A stretch of DNA of 64,000 bases from Anaeramoeba flamelloides. Taxonomy: Eukaryota; Metamonada; Anaeramoebidae. The notes beneath the pieces are model-generated. The model had not been told where the DNA came from. It worked only from the letters and a program-made list of their open reading frames with translations, and did not search any database. Below are positions 34,811 through 47,849 of this stretch, piece by piece; the stretch's first letter is position 1; the number at the start of each line of letters is the position of its first letter. The stretch covers positions 8,618,001 to 8,682,000 of the forward strand of contig JANTQA010000029.1 of NCBI GenBank assembly GCA_027625915.1. The letters are read 5' to 3'. The position numbers and the translations under genes were made by a program.

Positions 34811-36292
34811 ATGGAAAGGTTTCAAGAATTCAAAAAAGACTCTTCTTTTCCCAAAATTATAAAGGACTCAACTTCTATGCCTGTTTTTGTTTATTGGTAT
34901 GCAAATTGGTGTAGCCATTGTGCTTATATTCAACCATATTTAGAGATACTAATTAATAGTAATCCAAATATCAGCTATATCAGAATTGACATTGACAAAA
35001 ACGAAAAAGTCTGTGAAAAGTATGGAATTGAATGTGTACCTACCTTTGAATTGTATTCTGACTCAAAAAAAAAAAAACAAATAATTGGAATCAAAAAAGA
35101 GCAATTGACCGAACTTTTACATCAATACAACCGAAAAAAAAAGAAGAAAAAAATTGTTTTACCAGATCCTCGACTCTTATTTATCCTTGTCGACAATGAT
35201 CAGGATGTCAATTTATCAATGAGGGCATTAATACATACGAAGAATCAAAGTGCAGAATCTGCATTCGATTGGATCATTCAAAAAACAGAAAATGAAGAAA
35301 AAAATCTGTGTTTATATTTCCCACTTGATCACGATCAAGAAAAACTCGACTGTATGTCAAAACCACAGCTTTTAACTTTTTTAAAAAAGAAGATCATTCA
35401 GAAAAGAAGGAAAATGAAAAACAAAATAAAAAAATTAAAAAAAATTTTACAAATAAAAAACAATGAAAATGTCAACCAAATAGTTGGTCGTTTAGAGGAG
35501 AAATTAAAAAAATACGAAACACCTCAAGAAAATTCGTTTATTCTTCAAAAAAATGATCAACAGTCTAAATTGAAAAACCATCAGGAAAATCAAAAAACAA
35601 AAAAAGGCTTGAAGAAAAACAAAAAAGAAAGAAAAGAAAAACAAAAGGTTGTCAATAGTCAGAAGTCGGGTGACAACAATCATAAAAATAATGTTAAAAA
35701 TGATCTGAAAAAAGAAACCACACAAAGAAAAATAACAGAAAAAATAAGGGGGATAGGGATCAATAAAAGCCAAAAGCAAAAACAAAACTTTTCATTAGAT
35801 ACAAAAGTCAAGGATCAACCAGATCGAAAACCAAAAATTAGAACGAACAATGAACAAAAAAAAGAATTAAAAAAAAAACAACAAAATAAACTGAATAACA
35901 GTATTAATGGTTGTAATTGTAATAATAAATTGAACGTTCGAAATAGTGTTGAACAGTTCACTGAAAATGAACCAAATAAGAAAATTGAACAAAAAACGTG
36001 TACAAACAGAGTAATACCAAAAGAGTTGATTCTCAAAAAACCAAAAAAAGGGGGTAGTTGCAAAATTTATTTTATTCTACCAAGCAAGAAGATCATTGAA
36101 AAGGAACTCCTTTCGGTATATAAAATATCTACAATATTTAACTATATTAAAGGCAAAAAGGAATTGAAAAATAAGCAATTCCGTTTAGTTGATTCAAAAC
36201 CCCCAAACCATATTCTTGATAATTTCCAAAACCGAACTTTGGTTCAATGTGGATTATATCCAACGGGGATAATATGGGTTGAATTTAAATAA
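34811..36292 (+). CDS. Thioredoxin-UBA-UBX fusion protein, 493 aa
   Basis: Single-exon gene. Residues about 4-108 are a thioredoxin fold with active site WCSHC (Cys34, Cys37) and the cis-proline motif CVPTF (Pro77); fold strands FVYWYANW and YIRIDID are present. Residues about 129-160 (NLSMRALIHTKNQSAESAFD) resemble a UBA helix bundle. A long K/Q/N-rich coiled linker covers 185-410. Residues about 414-493 are a UBX domain (FRLVDSKPP, NRTLVQCGLYPTGIIWVEF), the p97/Cdc48-binding ubiquitin-like fold. This suggests an adaptor bringing ubiquitinated clients and a redox or chaperone-like Trx head to Cdc48. The frame is open seven codons further upstream without an ATG, so ATG 34811 is the start. 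No signal peptide, so cytosol or nucleus is likely. Confidence 0.9.
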   Translation: MERFQEFKKDSSFPKIIKDSTSMPVFVYWYANWCSHCAYIQPYLEILINSNPNISYIRIDIDKNEKVCEKYGIECVPTFELYSDSKKKKQIIGIKKEQLTELLHQYNRKKKKKKIVLPDPRLLFILVDNDQDVNLSMRALIHTKNQSAESAFDWIIQKTENEEKNLCLYFPLDHDQEKLDCMSKPQLLTFLKKKIIQKRRKMKNKIKKLKKILQIKNNENVNQIVGRLEEKLKKYETPQENSFILQKNDQQSKLKNHQENQKTKKGLKKNKKERKEKQKVVNSQKSGDNNHKNNVKNDLKKETTQRKITEKIRGIGINKSQKQKQNFSLDTKVKDQPDRKPKIRTNNEQKKELKKKQQNKLNNSINGCNCNNKLNVRNSVEQFTENEPNKKIEQKTCTNRVIPKELILKKPKKGGSCKIYFILPSKKIIEKELLSVYKISTIFNYIKGKKELKNKQFRLVDSKPPNHILDNFQNRTLVQCGLYPTGIIWVEFK

Positions 36293-39200
36293 TGCAAATT
36301 TGTTTATGTGTGCTCATAAATTTCATGTAAATTTATGAAATGGACAAAGGATCTGTGGATTACAAAAAGGGAAAAGATAAAAAAAAAATAAAAGTAGTCA
36401 CTTAATCACCACTGCAGAAAATCTCATGACTATTGCCAACATTTTCAATTTCATCATGCTTTTTCCTCGTTAAAGGTGCTTAATGGTGTTTGCAAGGTTT
36501 GTGAATTGTCTGAAAGTGTTTGAAATATTTGAAAAGACCAAAAGATTTGTAAAAGTTATGAGATTTTTTGTAGTGGCCATTTTGAAAAAAAATGGCTTTT
36601 AGGTGTTAACTTGTTCATAAAGTTATTTAAAATAAAATTCCATTGTTTTGTGATTGAAGACAAATTGGTTATAAGCAATTTATAAAAAAGTTTGATACAT
36701 TTATTTTTAAGTATCTGGTGTTATTTTAGTGAATCTGAAAAAATATGCTGATAATTATAATTCTCGATGGGTGATATTTTTAATATTTCAAGAGAGAATT
36801 ATAATTTGCTTATTTTGGAGAAATGAACATAATTACAAGAGTTATTATTAGAAACGGGCCAGTTAAAACCAATAATTAAAATAAAATTAAAAACAAATAA
36901 AAACAAAAATAAATTTACAATTGTTTTTTTATAAAATAAATAAAAATTAAAATGCAAAAAAGTCTATCAATTTTTGTCATAATTTTTAAAATTTTTTTCT
37001 AAAACAGAATTTCCCAAAAATCAACTTTAAAGTACCAAACTCAAACAAATTGATAATTTGATCTAGAAATTTTCAACTAATATTTTATATTATTATTCTT
37101 GGTTAAAAAAAATTCAAATTGTAAGAGTCAGATGATTAAAAGGCTCTTTTAATTTTCACTTTTCTTGTAAATTTAGTATAAGTTGTTATACTCGATCTAT
37201 GTAAATTTTACTAATCTGATTTATCCCACATCCCTTCTATTTTAAATAATTAGAAACATTCAAAAGTATCCTAAAAAGTTATTTTGAAACACAAAAAATA
37301 AAAATTCACAATTTGAAAATAGCCAATATTGAAAGACTAAGCAAGATTCAAGAAGTTGGTATAACGTATCTAATTAAATCATCTAAATGTATATATTATT
37401 TTTTTGTCATTTTTTTAACCTTGTCGGGAAGAAAATGATATCTTTTTTAAACTCAATTATAATCTTATTTATAAAATAACCAAAATTGTTATTAATCATG
37501 AATTGGTTGTTTATAATTTTAGAATTTGATTTTTCAATATATTTCTTTAAACAATTGATATAAAATTTTCGGATTTCTCTCTATCCTTATATTATGTTTT
37601 TACAGTTTAAAGAAAGGGTAAGAAGATTTATTTATTTTATCTATGTTATTTTTCTAAGAAAAAATATTAGAAAAGATATAAAAAATGATGCTATATTTTT
37701 CAGATCTACATCACTTGTTATATTTGATATTGTTTACCAAATGTTGTTGTATTTGTATAAGCTTTTCATTTCTGGTTAGAAAAAAATAAGCTAAAATTTA
37801 AGAAAAATTTAGAAAAATTTATTTAAATAAAAATATCGAGAGTAATTATTTAAAGTGTTGTATAAAGTGTTTTTATGCGATTGAAAATTCAAATTAGAAA
37901 AGTGAAAATTTCTCTTTAAAAATATTGAATCAATTATTTGATTTAAATTGGTAGAATTTTAATGTTTCTTTTCGCTAAAAAAATCTTATTAATGTGTGCT
38001 TTAAAATCAAATAAAAATATGAGTTTTCAGAATAAATCATTTATATTTTTAATGTAAACAATTGTGTTAAAGAAAGTAGGTAATTATATAATATTAGTTG
38101 GAAAAATTCGTTTCATTTTTTTTACTTTTTATTTAAAAAAAAAAGAAATTGACAGAATTATTTTAAATAGAAAATAACAAATGATTTTTTATTTTTTGAG
38201 TAAATTTTATTGCTTTTTAGGTTTAATGGTACACACTTTTACTCTTATCAAAGCCAAATTGATGTGAAATGATTTCCAGATGAAGTTTCAATGTACCATG
38301 AGAGTTTGGAACAATTTTTCAAAGAAATTAAAATACAAATGAAGATCTTTTATATTTGTTGTTTTTAACATTTCTAATTATTTTCGAGAAAGATCGCAAA
38401 GTGTGAAAAAAAAATAATTTTTTTTTTTTTTTTTTGGTTTTAGGTTTTATATTTTTTTAATATTTTTTACGCTCAAAAAATAACATCCGCTATTGATTTT
38501 TTGAAAAAAAAAGATATGAATATATATTTTTTAGAAGCTTTCAGCTTCACAAATAAATATTTTCAATATTTTTTTTTAAAAAAAATCAATAACTGCTGAT
38601 AAATCATGTTTTTATAATATATAGATGGTTCGGGGTAGATAAAATAATAAAATATTTTTTTTTTCATTCCAAGTGCCATTATTCTTAAGGGTTATTCAGA
38701 TACTATGTTTAACAAATACTCTTTTTTTGTGAACAAAAATATATTAGTTGGATGTAAAGAATGCCGAGTAAAGAGATCTAGTTAAAACTTAAATTTTCGT
38801 TTTTTTCAGTAAAAATGTTGGGATACGCTTTCCAATTTTTGTAACAAATTTAACATTTTTGTAACTTTTTAATGTTTTTTCATTTTAAAGTCCGTTATAA
38901 TATTTAATCCATTCATTTTATATTCTTTTCCTTTCTACTGTTTCGTACTTCGATTCTTAATTGTTGACTTTTCTCTATTTGGTTAAATTTGTTGATGAAT
39001 GGTTAAAGGTAATAATGTGTCTGGTTTGTTTGCAATTTTGCTATTTTTTTTTGTGGAAAGGTTCCTCTTCCACTTGTATATGAAACCTAAATGAATGGAA
39101 AAGGGTCCTTTTTAAATTTTAGAATGTAGTTCGATATTTTTTTTTAGTGGAAATTTTGTATAAAAAAATTATAAAAAGTGATCAATAACAACTTTATACT

Positions 39201-39849
39201 TTTTTTTTTTTTTTTTAGAAACTAATAATCCATCCTATTTTCCCTTGTTTTTAAGATTATATCTGTTAAGTTTTGGTGTTGTATATTTATAAATAGTGGT
39301 GCCAATTATTAGAATTGTGGTTGATTGTTTTGGTTTGGTTGGGTTTCCTTATAGTTTATCTTTTAAAAACCTTGGGTTGAAAGATACTGGTATATGTTTG
39401 TGGTGTGAATTCAAAACATGGCAATTTCCAATTTTTTTTCTAGTAATTAATTGGGAATTGGTGGTATCATCCAGATTCGTAAAATAAACTTCTTGATCTC
39501 AAGTATTAAGAGATCTTTATAGTTTGAAAATGAAATTTTAGTAATTGTTTACTTTTTTCCACCCAAAGTGAATTTGAAAATGAAATGTTTTCAACCTTTT
39601 TTGTTTTTTTTTGAAAAATCTGTTTTTCTGTATTGGCAAATTAAAAAACGAATTTATACTTGTTATTCAACAAAAAAATTTAGAAAAAACTTTTATTAAT
39701 TGATTTGAACAAACAAAAAAAAAGTTTTTTGGCAAAAATAATGACCCTAATTTTCAATCCTTTCAAAATAATTTTCAAACTATTTCTACTTCCCTAATCC
39801 AAAAATTTCATCTCTACTCTCCAAAATCAAAAAAATTCCCACTATGTGG
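36293..39849. other. Gene-free AT-rich region
   Basis: No gene supported. About 36480-36560 resembles the 3' part of family A in reverse (GTTTGTGAATTGTCTGAAAG). Short ORFs at 37594-37779 and 39296-39487 show no domain. Confidence 0.45.
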
Positions 39850-40455
39850 TCTTTCCCAAATTATTTTAAATGTCCATTTCGATTATCATGTGGTTACAAA
39901 TATAATGGCTTTCCAGAAGAATAGAGTCGCATTGTAACATGTGTAATAATAAATCTTCAAAGGGTTTGGATTGGTATTAGAAGAAAAAAAATATCTTGAA
40001 AATTACAAAATTGAAATCATCTTCCTACAAAAAAATAATTTTCTCTTTTTTTTTTTCTATATTTTTTTTCAATCCCTAAATTGTTTTAAAAAAATTTTTT
40101 TTATTGTAAGATCTATAGCCACTAGTTAAATACTTGTTATTTTAAACCTATCAAAATAGTGTGAATGATTTTATAAAAATCGTATTTACTTTTATATTGA
40201 AATATTGGATGTTGTTCAATTGTAGATCACAATAAACATTGTTATGTTATTCTCTAAGTGTGTTATTGTGAATTCCGGTTTATCAAGTCTTAAGATAATA
40301 TATTGATTAATTAGATTTACTTCTTAAGAATATCAACTATTCTCCAAACTCTAATATTCTATTTATTTTTTATTTATTCTTCAGAGGTTAATTATAAAAA
40401 AATAATAGATATTTGAAAGAAAATTTTGTTAACCTAAGACTGAAACAAATTTAAT
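39850..40455. repeat. Family G element, decayed copy
   Basis: Ordered similarity to 5095-5763: TTCAAAGGGTTTGGATTGGT, ATTAGAAG, ATTGTAAGATCTATAGCCAC, ending AACCTAAGACTGAAACAAAT. The left TIR is not recognisable. Confidence 0.55.
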
Positions 40456-41010
40456 TTGATAATTCAATTTTAAGTTTAACCGGTAGAGATATCAAAAAAA
40501 TCCATTTTAAACTCTCAATCAAATAAAACTGTAAAGAAATTTTCAAGAATTATCCTTTATAGAATCAAATCAATTGTAGTATCATTCTAAAATATTAAAA
40601 ATACTTTAAAATATAAAAAAAAAAAACACTCAAACAAATCTTTAAAGCTCATTAAAACAAAACAATAAAAATTAAAATTAAATATTTTAAAAATTGGTGT
40701 GCCCTTTTATTTGAAATGAGAAATCAGGTTTTGTAAATTGCATGGAAAATACATTATCAAATATATAACAACCTTCGAAAGTGTTGAATTGGAGAAAGGT
40801 TATTTGCAAGTTATTGATAATTCTTACATGTCAAACTTTTGTTCTTTAAGGGAGTAGCCACGGTAAAGAAAAATTTTTCACTTTTGTGCAATTCTGAAGA
40901 GGATCAGAAAATAACATTTTTTTACTCTGGTTGTACCTCATTCGTTTTTATTATTTAAAGTACTTCATTCATTAGATTTTTGAAATTTTTTTTTCAAAGT
41001 CTCAAAGAAA

Positions 41011-41106
41011 TTGCCACAATAGAATGTTGAGTTGAATTACTTAAAATAGTGTTTTGAATGTTGAATGACTTATCTTTTATTCTTCTCTCAACATTCTATT
41101 GTGGCA
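41011..41106. repeat. Hairpin inside the TTAA element
   Basis: TTGCCACAATAGAATGTTGA plus G pairs with CTCAACATTCTATTGTGGCA across about 55 bases. Confidence 0.75.
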
Positions 41107-41459
41107 TTTAATTTTTTCCTTTTTTTATTTTTTCATCATTTTTGGGATTTTTTTAATCCTGACAACATAAAGCAATTAGAAATATTTTTTATTATTAGCA
41201 TTTAGGATTAATGGATTTTTTTTAAAAAGAACAAAAATATTACAATTGAGAGAATATAAAAGGAAACATAAATGGGACTTAAATAGCTAGAAGAATTCCA
41301 AAATTAGAATAATTAAGTAGAATTATTACTTGTTAGGATTTTAAATCGTTGGGTTTAGTGGAATTGGAGAAGTGAATATGATTATATGTTATCAAAGTTT
41401 AAACCACAAAATAGATACAAGTTTTATTCAAAGAATCTGAAATTATCTTCTCCCAGAAA

Positions 41460-41960
41460 AAAAAACTAAACCTCCATTCCAAAAATTTTGACACATCTAA
41501 AATCAAAAATAGTGAAACAAAAACTCAATTTACTATATTCTCCAAAACCTAATATAAAAACTAGATTCAAGTAACATAGTATGAATGGTTTTTTAAGTAA
41601 TCATTTTCATCCAAATATAAGAAAACAATATAAAACAAAAAATCAAAACAAGTGTGTCCAAAATAATAGAAAGAGTTTGAACAAAAAATATATTGGTAGA
41701 TTTGTTAAAATTACACCAACAATGTTTAATCGATCAAATGATAGGATACCATGCACCGTTGTATGTGAATTTATCACTTGAAGAAACTCAACTGTAACCA
41801 TCTATCAACCATCTATAAAAAATTTTCAGATCTAACTAAACCGATTAAGTAACTGAAAAAAAGAAAATGAAAACAAAAACAAAAAACACAAAAAAATGAT
41901 ATAGTTTGTTGAATTAAAATTAATTTCCAAATTGATATAAATCATGTTTTTGCTATTTTT
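41460..41960 (+). repeat. Family H copy nested in the TTAA element
   Basis: Shares TTTTGACACATCTAAAATC, GTAATCATTTTCATCCAAA and TAATCGATCAAATGATAGGA with the other H copies. The ORF at 41581-41781 is within it and not conserved. Confidence 0.6.
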
Positions 41961-42215
41961 CCAACTGTTTAAACTGTGTCCAAATTAATCGAATTAAGTT
42001 TATTTTAATAAAAAAATAATAAAAAAAATACTAAACTATTTATTCAATATAATCTCTTTTTTTTTTATTGTTGAACATTACTAAAAAAAAAAATATCAAA
42101 TAATTTTTTTAAAAAATTTTTAGAGAATCTACGATCACACGCCACTAAAATAAAATGTTCTTATCTCATCTCTCTCAAATTTTTATCATGTTTTAGGGTG
42201 TAGCTACTCCCTTAA

Positions 42216-43755
42216 AGTCTCATTTTAAAGATAAATCCGCAATTCACCTGGTTCTTTTCGTTGGAATTAAATCTTTTTTACTATATTTTCTTTTTTCTTT
42301 GTTCCATGCTTCAATCCAATAATAGTCTTTCTTAATTCCTACATCTAACTCATTCGAAATCAAACTTTAACTGTTTCCATTTTTATACTTGTCAGATTAT
42401 TTCCAAATTGTTTTCTTATCTTGTTTTTTCATTTTCCAATTGTTCAATATCCATAAAAATACAAAAACAAAAAATGAATCATTAAAATGAAAATAACCAA
42501 TTAGTAATTATCTTCTTAACAATCCAATTCAATAGTATTGATGATTTGAGAGGTGTGCCCTTTTATTTGAAAAAGAATTTAATTTTTCCTTATTATGTTC
42601 GAAACTTCATTAACTTTAAAGGATCAATAAATGGTTTTTCTTCAAAATCCTCAAAAATCCGAAAATTGTACTATTTTGCCTTTCCTTTCATTGGTATTCT
42701 TTTAAATTATTGTTGTTGGTCCAAGATATTGTATTTCAATCTTAGGTATTTCCAAAAAAGTGGGGCTTTTTTTTTACATTTCAGAAAAAAAAAACTTTGT
42801 TAGTGAAATTATACATTAATCGAAAATACCAAATTAAGTTTAATATTAATACCAATTAAATCAATGACTAAGATATTTATTTCAAAATATGTTCTATGAA
42901 ATATTTCCAAAATATGAAAAAAAAAAAAATAGCACTTTTTTTGGAGAAAACGAGGTATTCCCAATTGCAATAAAAAAAAGGAAATATGGAAAGGGTACAA
43001 ATGATTTTTTTAAACAATAAAATGTGTTTATATGCTTTAGATTCTATTTGAAATTTTGTTGAGATTAAACAAGTTATGATAACCGTTTTTTCAATCAAAA
43101 AGGAAATAATAAACACCAATTTTCACACTAAAAAATATCCGATAAAATCGAGAACAGAAAATTTAATATCTATTATTTATGTAATACAATACCACGAAAA
43201 CAAATTAAATTATTATCAATAGTTTATAAATGGTGGTTAATGATTTTGGATGTTTAAATACTTTTTTGGAGATTGATTTTAAAAGATATATTTTAAAGTA
43301 AATTTGCCCCACTTTATTGGAAATGGCTTATACATTGATAAAATATGAATAGTCCTGAATATCAATCTCAACATCGAATAAAATATTTAATTCTCAAAAT
43401 TTTATACAAAAAAGCAATCATAATGAACACCCATTAATTATATACCTTTTCATTGAAGACGCTCGTCCCTTAAAGAAACAATAAAAATAAAATTTCAAAA
43501 TAGAATAAATGTTCAATAAAAGAAATTTTAATAAATGTGATTTATTCTTAGAATTTTAAAAAAAACAAATTAAACAAGCAAAAATAGACATCCATTTAAA
43601 AACTGCGATGAATAAAAGATTCCAAAAGTGTCGTCCATGTTGTTATAATTACTCTTTCAAGTAATCTGATTACCACTTTTGAAAACTTTTGTGTCATGAT
43701 TTTTTAAAATTTCTGTAACAAATGATTTTTTAAAGATCTCTGTTTCAAAAGATTT
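42216..43755. other. AT-rich spacer and 3' flank of the PAS gene
   Basis: No gene supported. The 20-mer GTGTGCCCTTTTATTTGAAA occurs at 42552 and also at 40697, on either side of the TTAA element. ORFs at 42546-42803 and 42809-43119 have no domain. Confidence 0.4.
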
Positions 43756-44886
43756 TTAAAGTAATAATATTTGGTTTGATTCTTCTTGATTAGAAAAAAA
43801 TTTCTTTTCAAACATTTTTTCTTGATGATTTTTTTCTTCCAAATGTTTCATTTTGTTTAATTGTAAATCCTTCTGGTAAATATTATTTTGTTTGGAATTG
43901 TTACCAACATGGTTGTGAGGAGATAATTTATGTTGCAATAAGAGAAGTTGAATTTTCCACGCAATTTTTGAAAAACTTTGATCGAAAAGATCCGAAATAT
44001 CATTTAAAGTATTCAAGATATCAAATTTAATATCATCATTTTCGAGACTATTGAGCAAGAGTTTTATTTCGTAAATGTGCTCAGATAGTTTTCGATGCTT
44101 GTCTTCATTTTCTTTGTATGGCTGTATTTTTTGAATATCAATTTTTTTAGAATTAAAAGGTAGTTGTTGTTGTTGCTGCTGCTGTGACATTTTTTCATTG
44201 TTTCCTTGTTTAATTTCATAAAATATTTTTTGTTCTTCCATGTCGATTTCTTTCATTTCATTTTCTTCTTCTTGATCATTTTCGATTGTGAATGTTTGGT
44301 TGTTGCTTGTGTTTGTCAAAGAAAGAGGGAAAAGTGAAAATTTATGATCTTTGATCGACGTTTGGACTGTTCGAGGCTTGGTCATTTTTTGTGTTTCAAA
44401 TCTTGGTAAATAGAGTGGTGATCCTTTCAAGAAATGTAGTCTTGAAGGAAACAATTCAGAAACTGTTGTTCTTTGGGTGGAGTAATTGTTTTCTTGAATT
44501 TCTTCTGTGTGTTTGGCTTTTCTTGTTTTTGTTTCTTCCTGTGCATAGAAATTGTTAGCAGACTGTTTGCTTGTCGTCGGTATACGACTTTTTATGTAGT
44601 GTTGGTATTTGTGCTTTAATTTGGGTTTCTCTTGTTCTTTTATTTTAACTCTTTTTGTAAGTTTCCTCGCATACCGAAGCACTAGCTGAATATAATAGTC
44701 GCCAGAATCTTGAATAAGACTCATCCAAATTCGAACATTAATGTTTTGCCCTTCGCTGTTTAAAAATGTCCATAGAAATGTCTTTGTAAATTGCTTTGAA
44801 CTATTTTGTAATTAAATGGAGAAAGATAAAAAAAATTTTTTTAAACAAGTAAAAAGCTTTTAGATAGTGGAAACAAACAACAACAA

Positions 44887-44920
<34 letters not shown>

Positions 44921-45317
44921 ATTTTTTTGATTCATTACAAAGATTAAACTTGTCAAGGAAAAGTATATTTTGAGAAAAATACTCAACCATTCTGTTTTTT
45001 TTTTTGAAAAATTTAAAAATAAAAAAAAATATTTACTTTTTAAAATCCTGCAGTATTTTTTGAAGTTCAATCGAACTAGATTTTTTTGAAAAGGTTTGTG
45101 TTTGTGGGAAAAGTGTATAAACTGATTTTCCATTGATTATTGATCCGTTGTTAATTTTTAGCAGTGAAAGGAATCTTTTGTTCATAAGATCAAGCATACC
45201 ATCACTACTTAATAAGCAAATTGGATCATTTGAAAGATGTATTTTCCGCGTATAGTTTTGGAAATGGTTTGGTTTCAATCGTTTTTTTTTACAGCTTTGA
45301 AAAAAGGTGTTTCCCAT
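43756..45317 (-). CDS. PAS-domain protein, two exons, 441 aa
   Basis: Exon 1 is 45317-45037 (donor AAAAA|GTAAAT), exon 2 is 44800-43756 (acceptor AAAATAG). The phase-2 join gives DFK-N-SKQFTKTFLW and completes one PAS fold at residues about 27-142: SNDPICLLSSDGMLDLMNKR, GKSVYTLF, then FLWTFLNSEGQNINVRIWMS and YYIQLVLRYA. PAS domains sense ligands or redox state or mediate protein contacts. Start MGNTFFQSC is the first ATG giving non-poly-F sequence; upstream frame is T-rich leader. The middle is charged and disordered with a Q7 run (300-306), followed by a predicted helical region (329-384, KLSEHIYEIKLLLNSL). No kinase or cyclase output domain is present. A Gly2 start hints at N-myristoylation, but position 6 is Phe, not Ser/Thr. 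Confidence 0.8.
44801..45036 (-). other. 236 bp intron of the PAS gene
   Basis: GTAAAT...TAG on the minus strand. It contains a 32-base homopolymer (A on the plus strand, 44888-44919). Confidence 0.75.
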
Positions 45318-47694
45318 CAGCAGGTAAAATTTAGAAAATAATAAATTGGGAAGTTTAAAAAAAAAAAAAAAAAAATGAATCCAAAACACTTGAAGATTTT
45401 GTGCAATCTTTTTTGGGAATTCCTTCAAAAGAAATATATGTTAACCTTTGGTTTTAGTTTTGTCTTTAGTAAACTTTGTTTTTCTAAAAATAAAAAAAGT
45501 TATTTAATTTTGTTTTTTGAAAATTATTTTAATTGATACCATAACTGAAAAAAAGACGTAGAGTATTCTTAGACATAATGTAATAAATGTGATTCTTGTG
45601 TTTGGAATTTTTAATATTTCTTTTATTCGAAAAGGATTTCGCTTTTTAAGTATCTTTTTGCTTAACCCAAACACAATTAAAACGCATTTTTTATTTTGGT
45701 AAATGATTTTTTTCCAAAAGATCTTTTCTCTTTTCATTTCTGAAAATTAAGAAGAATTCCTTCTTTTTTGCCTACAAATAACCAAAAAAGCACCTTCTTT
45801 CTTCATACACAATCTTGTTTTTCGATTTGTTGCATTTATTCATCGACATATTACTGGTATTTGATTGGTAAATGGGAATTGTTTTTCACTTCATTTGCCT
45901 TTGACCATTTTCAAATAGATCAACATATAACGGTCTGACTTTTTAAAGAACTCATTATCTGTAAAAGCAAAAGTTGGAAAAAGAAGTGAAAATTTTAGTC
46001 TCATTTATACTCCCAATACCAGTATCAAATTTTGACTTTTTAAGGCCCTAATCACTGTAACGAATTGTCTTTAAAGGTAAACAGTAGCCTACGTTTTTAA
46101 TTTTTCAACTTAATGGACGTATCTTTTGTCTTACAAAACCAAATAGCAAAAAAAAAAAAAAAAAAAAGTTTCCAAGTATTTTCAAAAATAAAAATTTAAA
46201 AGATATAAAGAGTTAGAAAGGATTCACAATAACAATCATGTTTATTAATTGGAAAAATTTCAAATGATCTTGAATTATTGAAAATTGAAGATTTATTTTA
46301 AACAAGAAAAATATTCTTTTCCTATTTGGTGTTTGTGAAGTATAAAATTTCTTCACTTAAAAACAAATTGATTTTTAAAAGTACATTTTGATCAATAACA
46401 CGAGTATACTTCAATAACTGAACTTTTTCAAACTTTTACTGTGATTTTTTCACAAAAATAGTGTTTTTAAGTGTTGTTTTCCAACTTTTTACAGATGTTT
46501 TCTTTTTTGTATTTGTGGTTGAAATGAAAAGTTTTCAAGAGTCTCTTTATTTTTAACAGCCAAGTATTTCTTGAGAATAATATTGTCTCTCTCGTTTTCA
46601 TAAAAGTAATATTTTTTCTTCTCATGGAAAGAAAAATTGTAAGAGCTTGATATAAATCATGAAAATTGATCTTTTAAGTGATTTAATTTGCTCTCATTCT
46701 GAAAATTGATGAAAAAGAATTGGTTTATAAATATTTTGGTCATTGGGCACGATCAAGTCGAATTTTAGATTAGACAAAAAAATTTCTAATTAACTTTTGA
46801 TTCAATATGAAATATTGCTTCACTGAAGATTCTTATCTCATCCAATATCTGCAAAAAAGTCTCAAACAAATAAATAAAGACACCCAATTACAAGATATGA
46901 TTTGAAGATGATTGACTAAAGGAAAAAAGGAAATTGAAATGAATTTTATTTTCATTTAGTTTTTAAAAAAACTTTGAAAAATTTAATATCTCATATTGGA
47001 TCATGTGGAGATACTAGTAAAAAAGTTTTTAAGAAACTCCCTTTCTCCTTTTTATTGTCTTTTTTTGTATTTATTCAAATTGAAAGATTTGTTTTGTTGT
47101 GGATTTTGGTGTTGTTTTGTTTATATTTGGTTGAAATTAGATCTCTTTTATCAGGAGATTGATTTTGAACATTACAGAAAAACATTTTGATAGTATGACC
47201 AATCGTAAATATTGTTTGATTTGAAAGTATAGTTATATTGTAGTGTATTTTTTAATAAACAAAAAATAAAAACCAAAAACCACAGCTATTGAAAAATTGA
47301 AAACATTTATGAAAAAAAAACAAGAGTTATTTCAAAAACAACACAAGTTATTTTCAAAAACACATATTAAAGTGAACATGGGTTATTGAAAAAACAGCAC
47401 AAAATGATTATAATTCGATTTCAATCAATTTATATGGTTCCAAAAGATATATAATTAGCTTAAAGCCAGGAGGCGTCAAATTTCTTTAATTTGAGATAAC
47501 TCATTTCAAAAAAATAAAAAATAAAATCATCATTTTTCAAAAAGTTATAAAAAGCAACATTTCCAAACTATCAAAGCTGGCTTCAAAATTATACCCCACA
47601 ACCATTTAAATTAGAAATTGATTACCACACCTTTGTAATTTTTTCATAGTTGATTTTATGTCTTTGATCATATATCACAAGTTGATTGGTTTTT
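45318..47694. other. AT-rich spacer; one family I palindrome
   Basis: 45884-45990 (CACTTCATTTGCCTTTGACC ... AAGAAGTGAAAA) matches the palindrome nested at 5402-5512. The ORFs at 45504-45737 and 46974-47190 look non-coding. Confidence 0.45.
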
Positions 47695-47849
47695 AATTGG
47701 GTTTATGAATTTTCAAAAATCACGAGTATTTTTATAAAATCTCAATATTTTAGAAAATTAAAATAATTAATAAAAGAAAGATATTCTATAAAATTATGAT
47801 TATTAACAACAAGAGAAAAATAAATTCTGAAAATTAAAGTTAGCCAAAA

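Larger units (their letters stand above)
40850..42211. repeat. TTAA-flanked element (1,362 bp), piggyBac-like ends
   Basis: Begins GGGAGTAGCCAC and ends GTAGCTACTCCC, with TTAA directly outside both ends (40846-40849, 42212-42215). The GGG/CCC termini and TTAA target are as in piggyBac-type elements. Inside are a 21 bp inverted repeat hairpin (41011-41106) and a family H copy (about 41460-41960). No transposase frame, so it is non-autonomous. Confidence 0.75.

Noticed and set aside
43756-45317. N-myristoylation of the PAS protein
   Set aside because: MGN start is suggestive, but residue 6 is Phe where Ser/Thr is normally needed.
46974-47190. Possible small membrane proteins in overlapping frames
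   Set aside because: T-rich sequence gives F/L strings in several frames; no supporting context.
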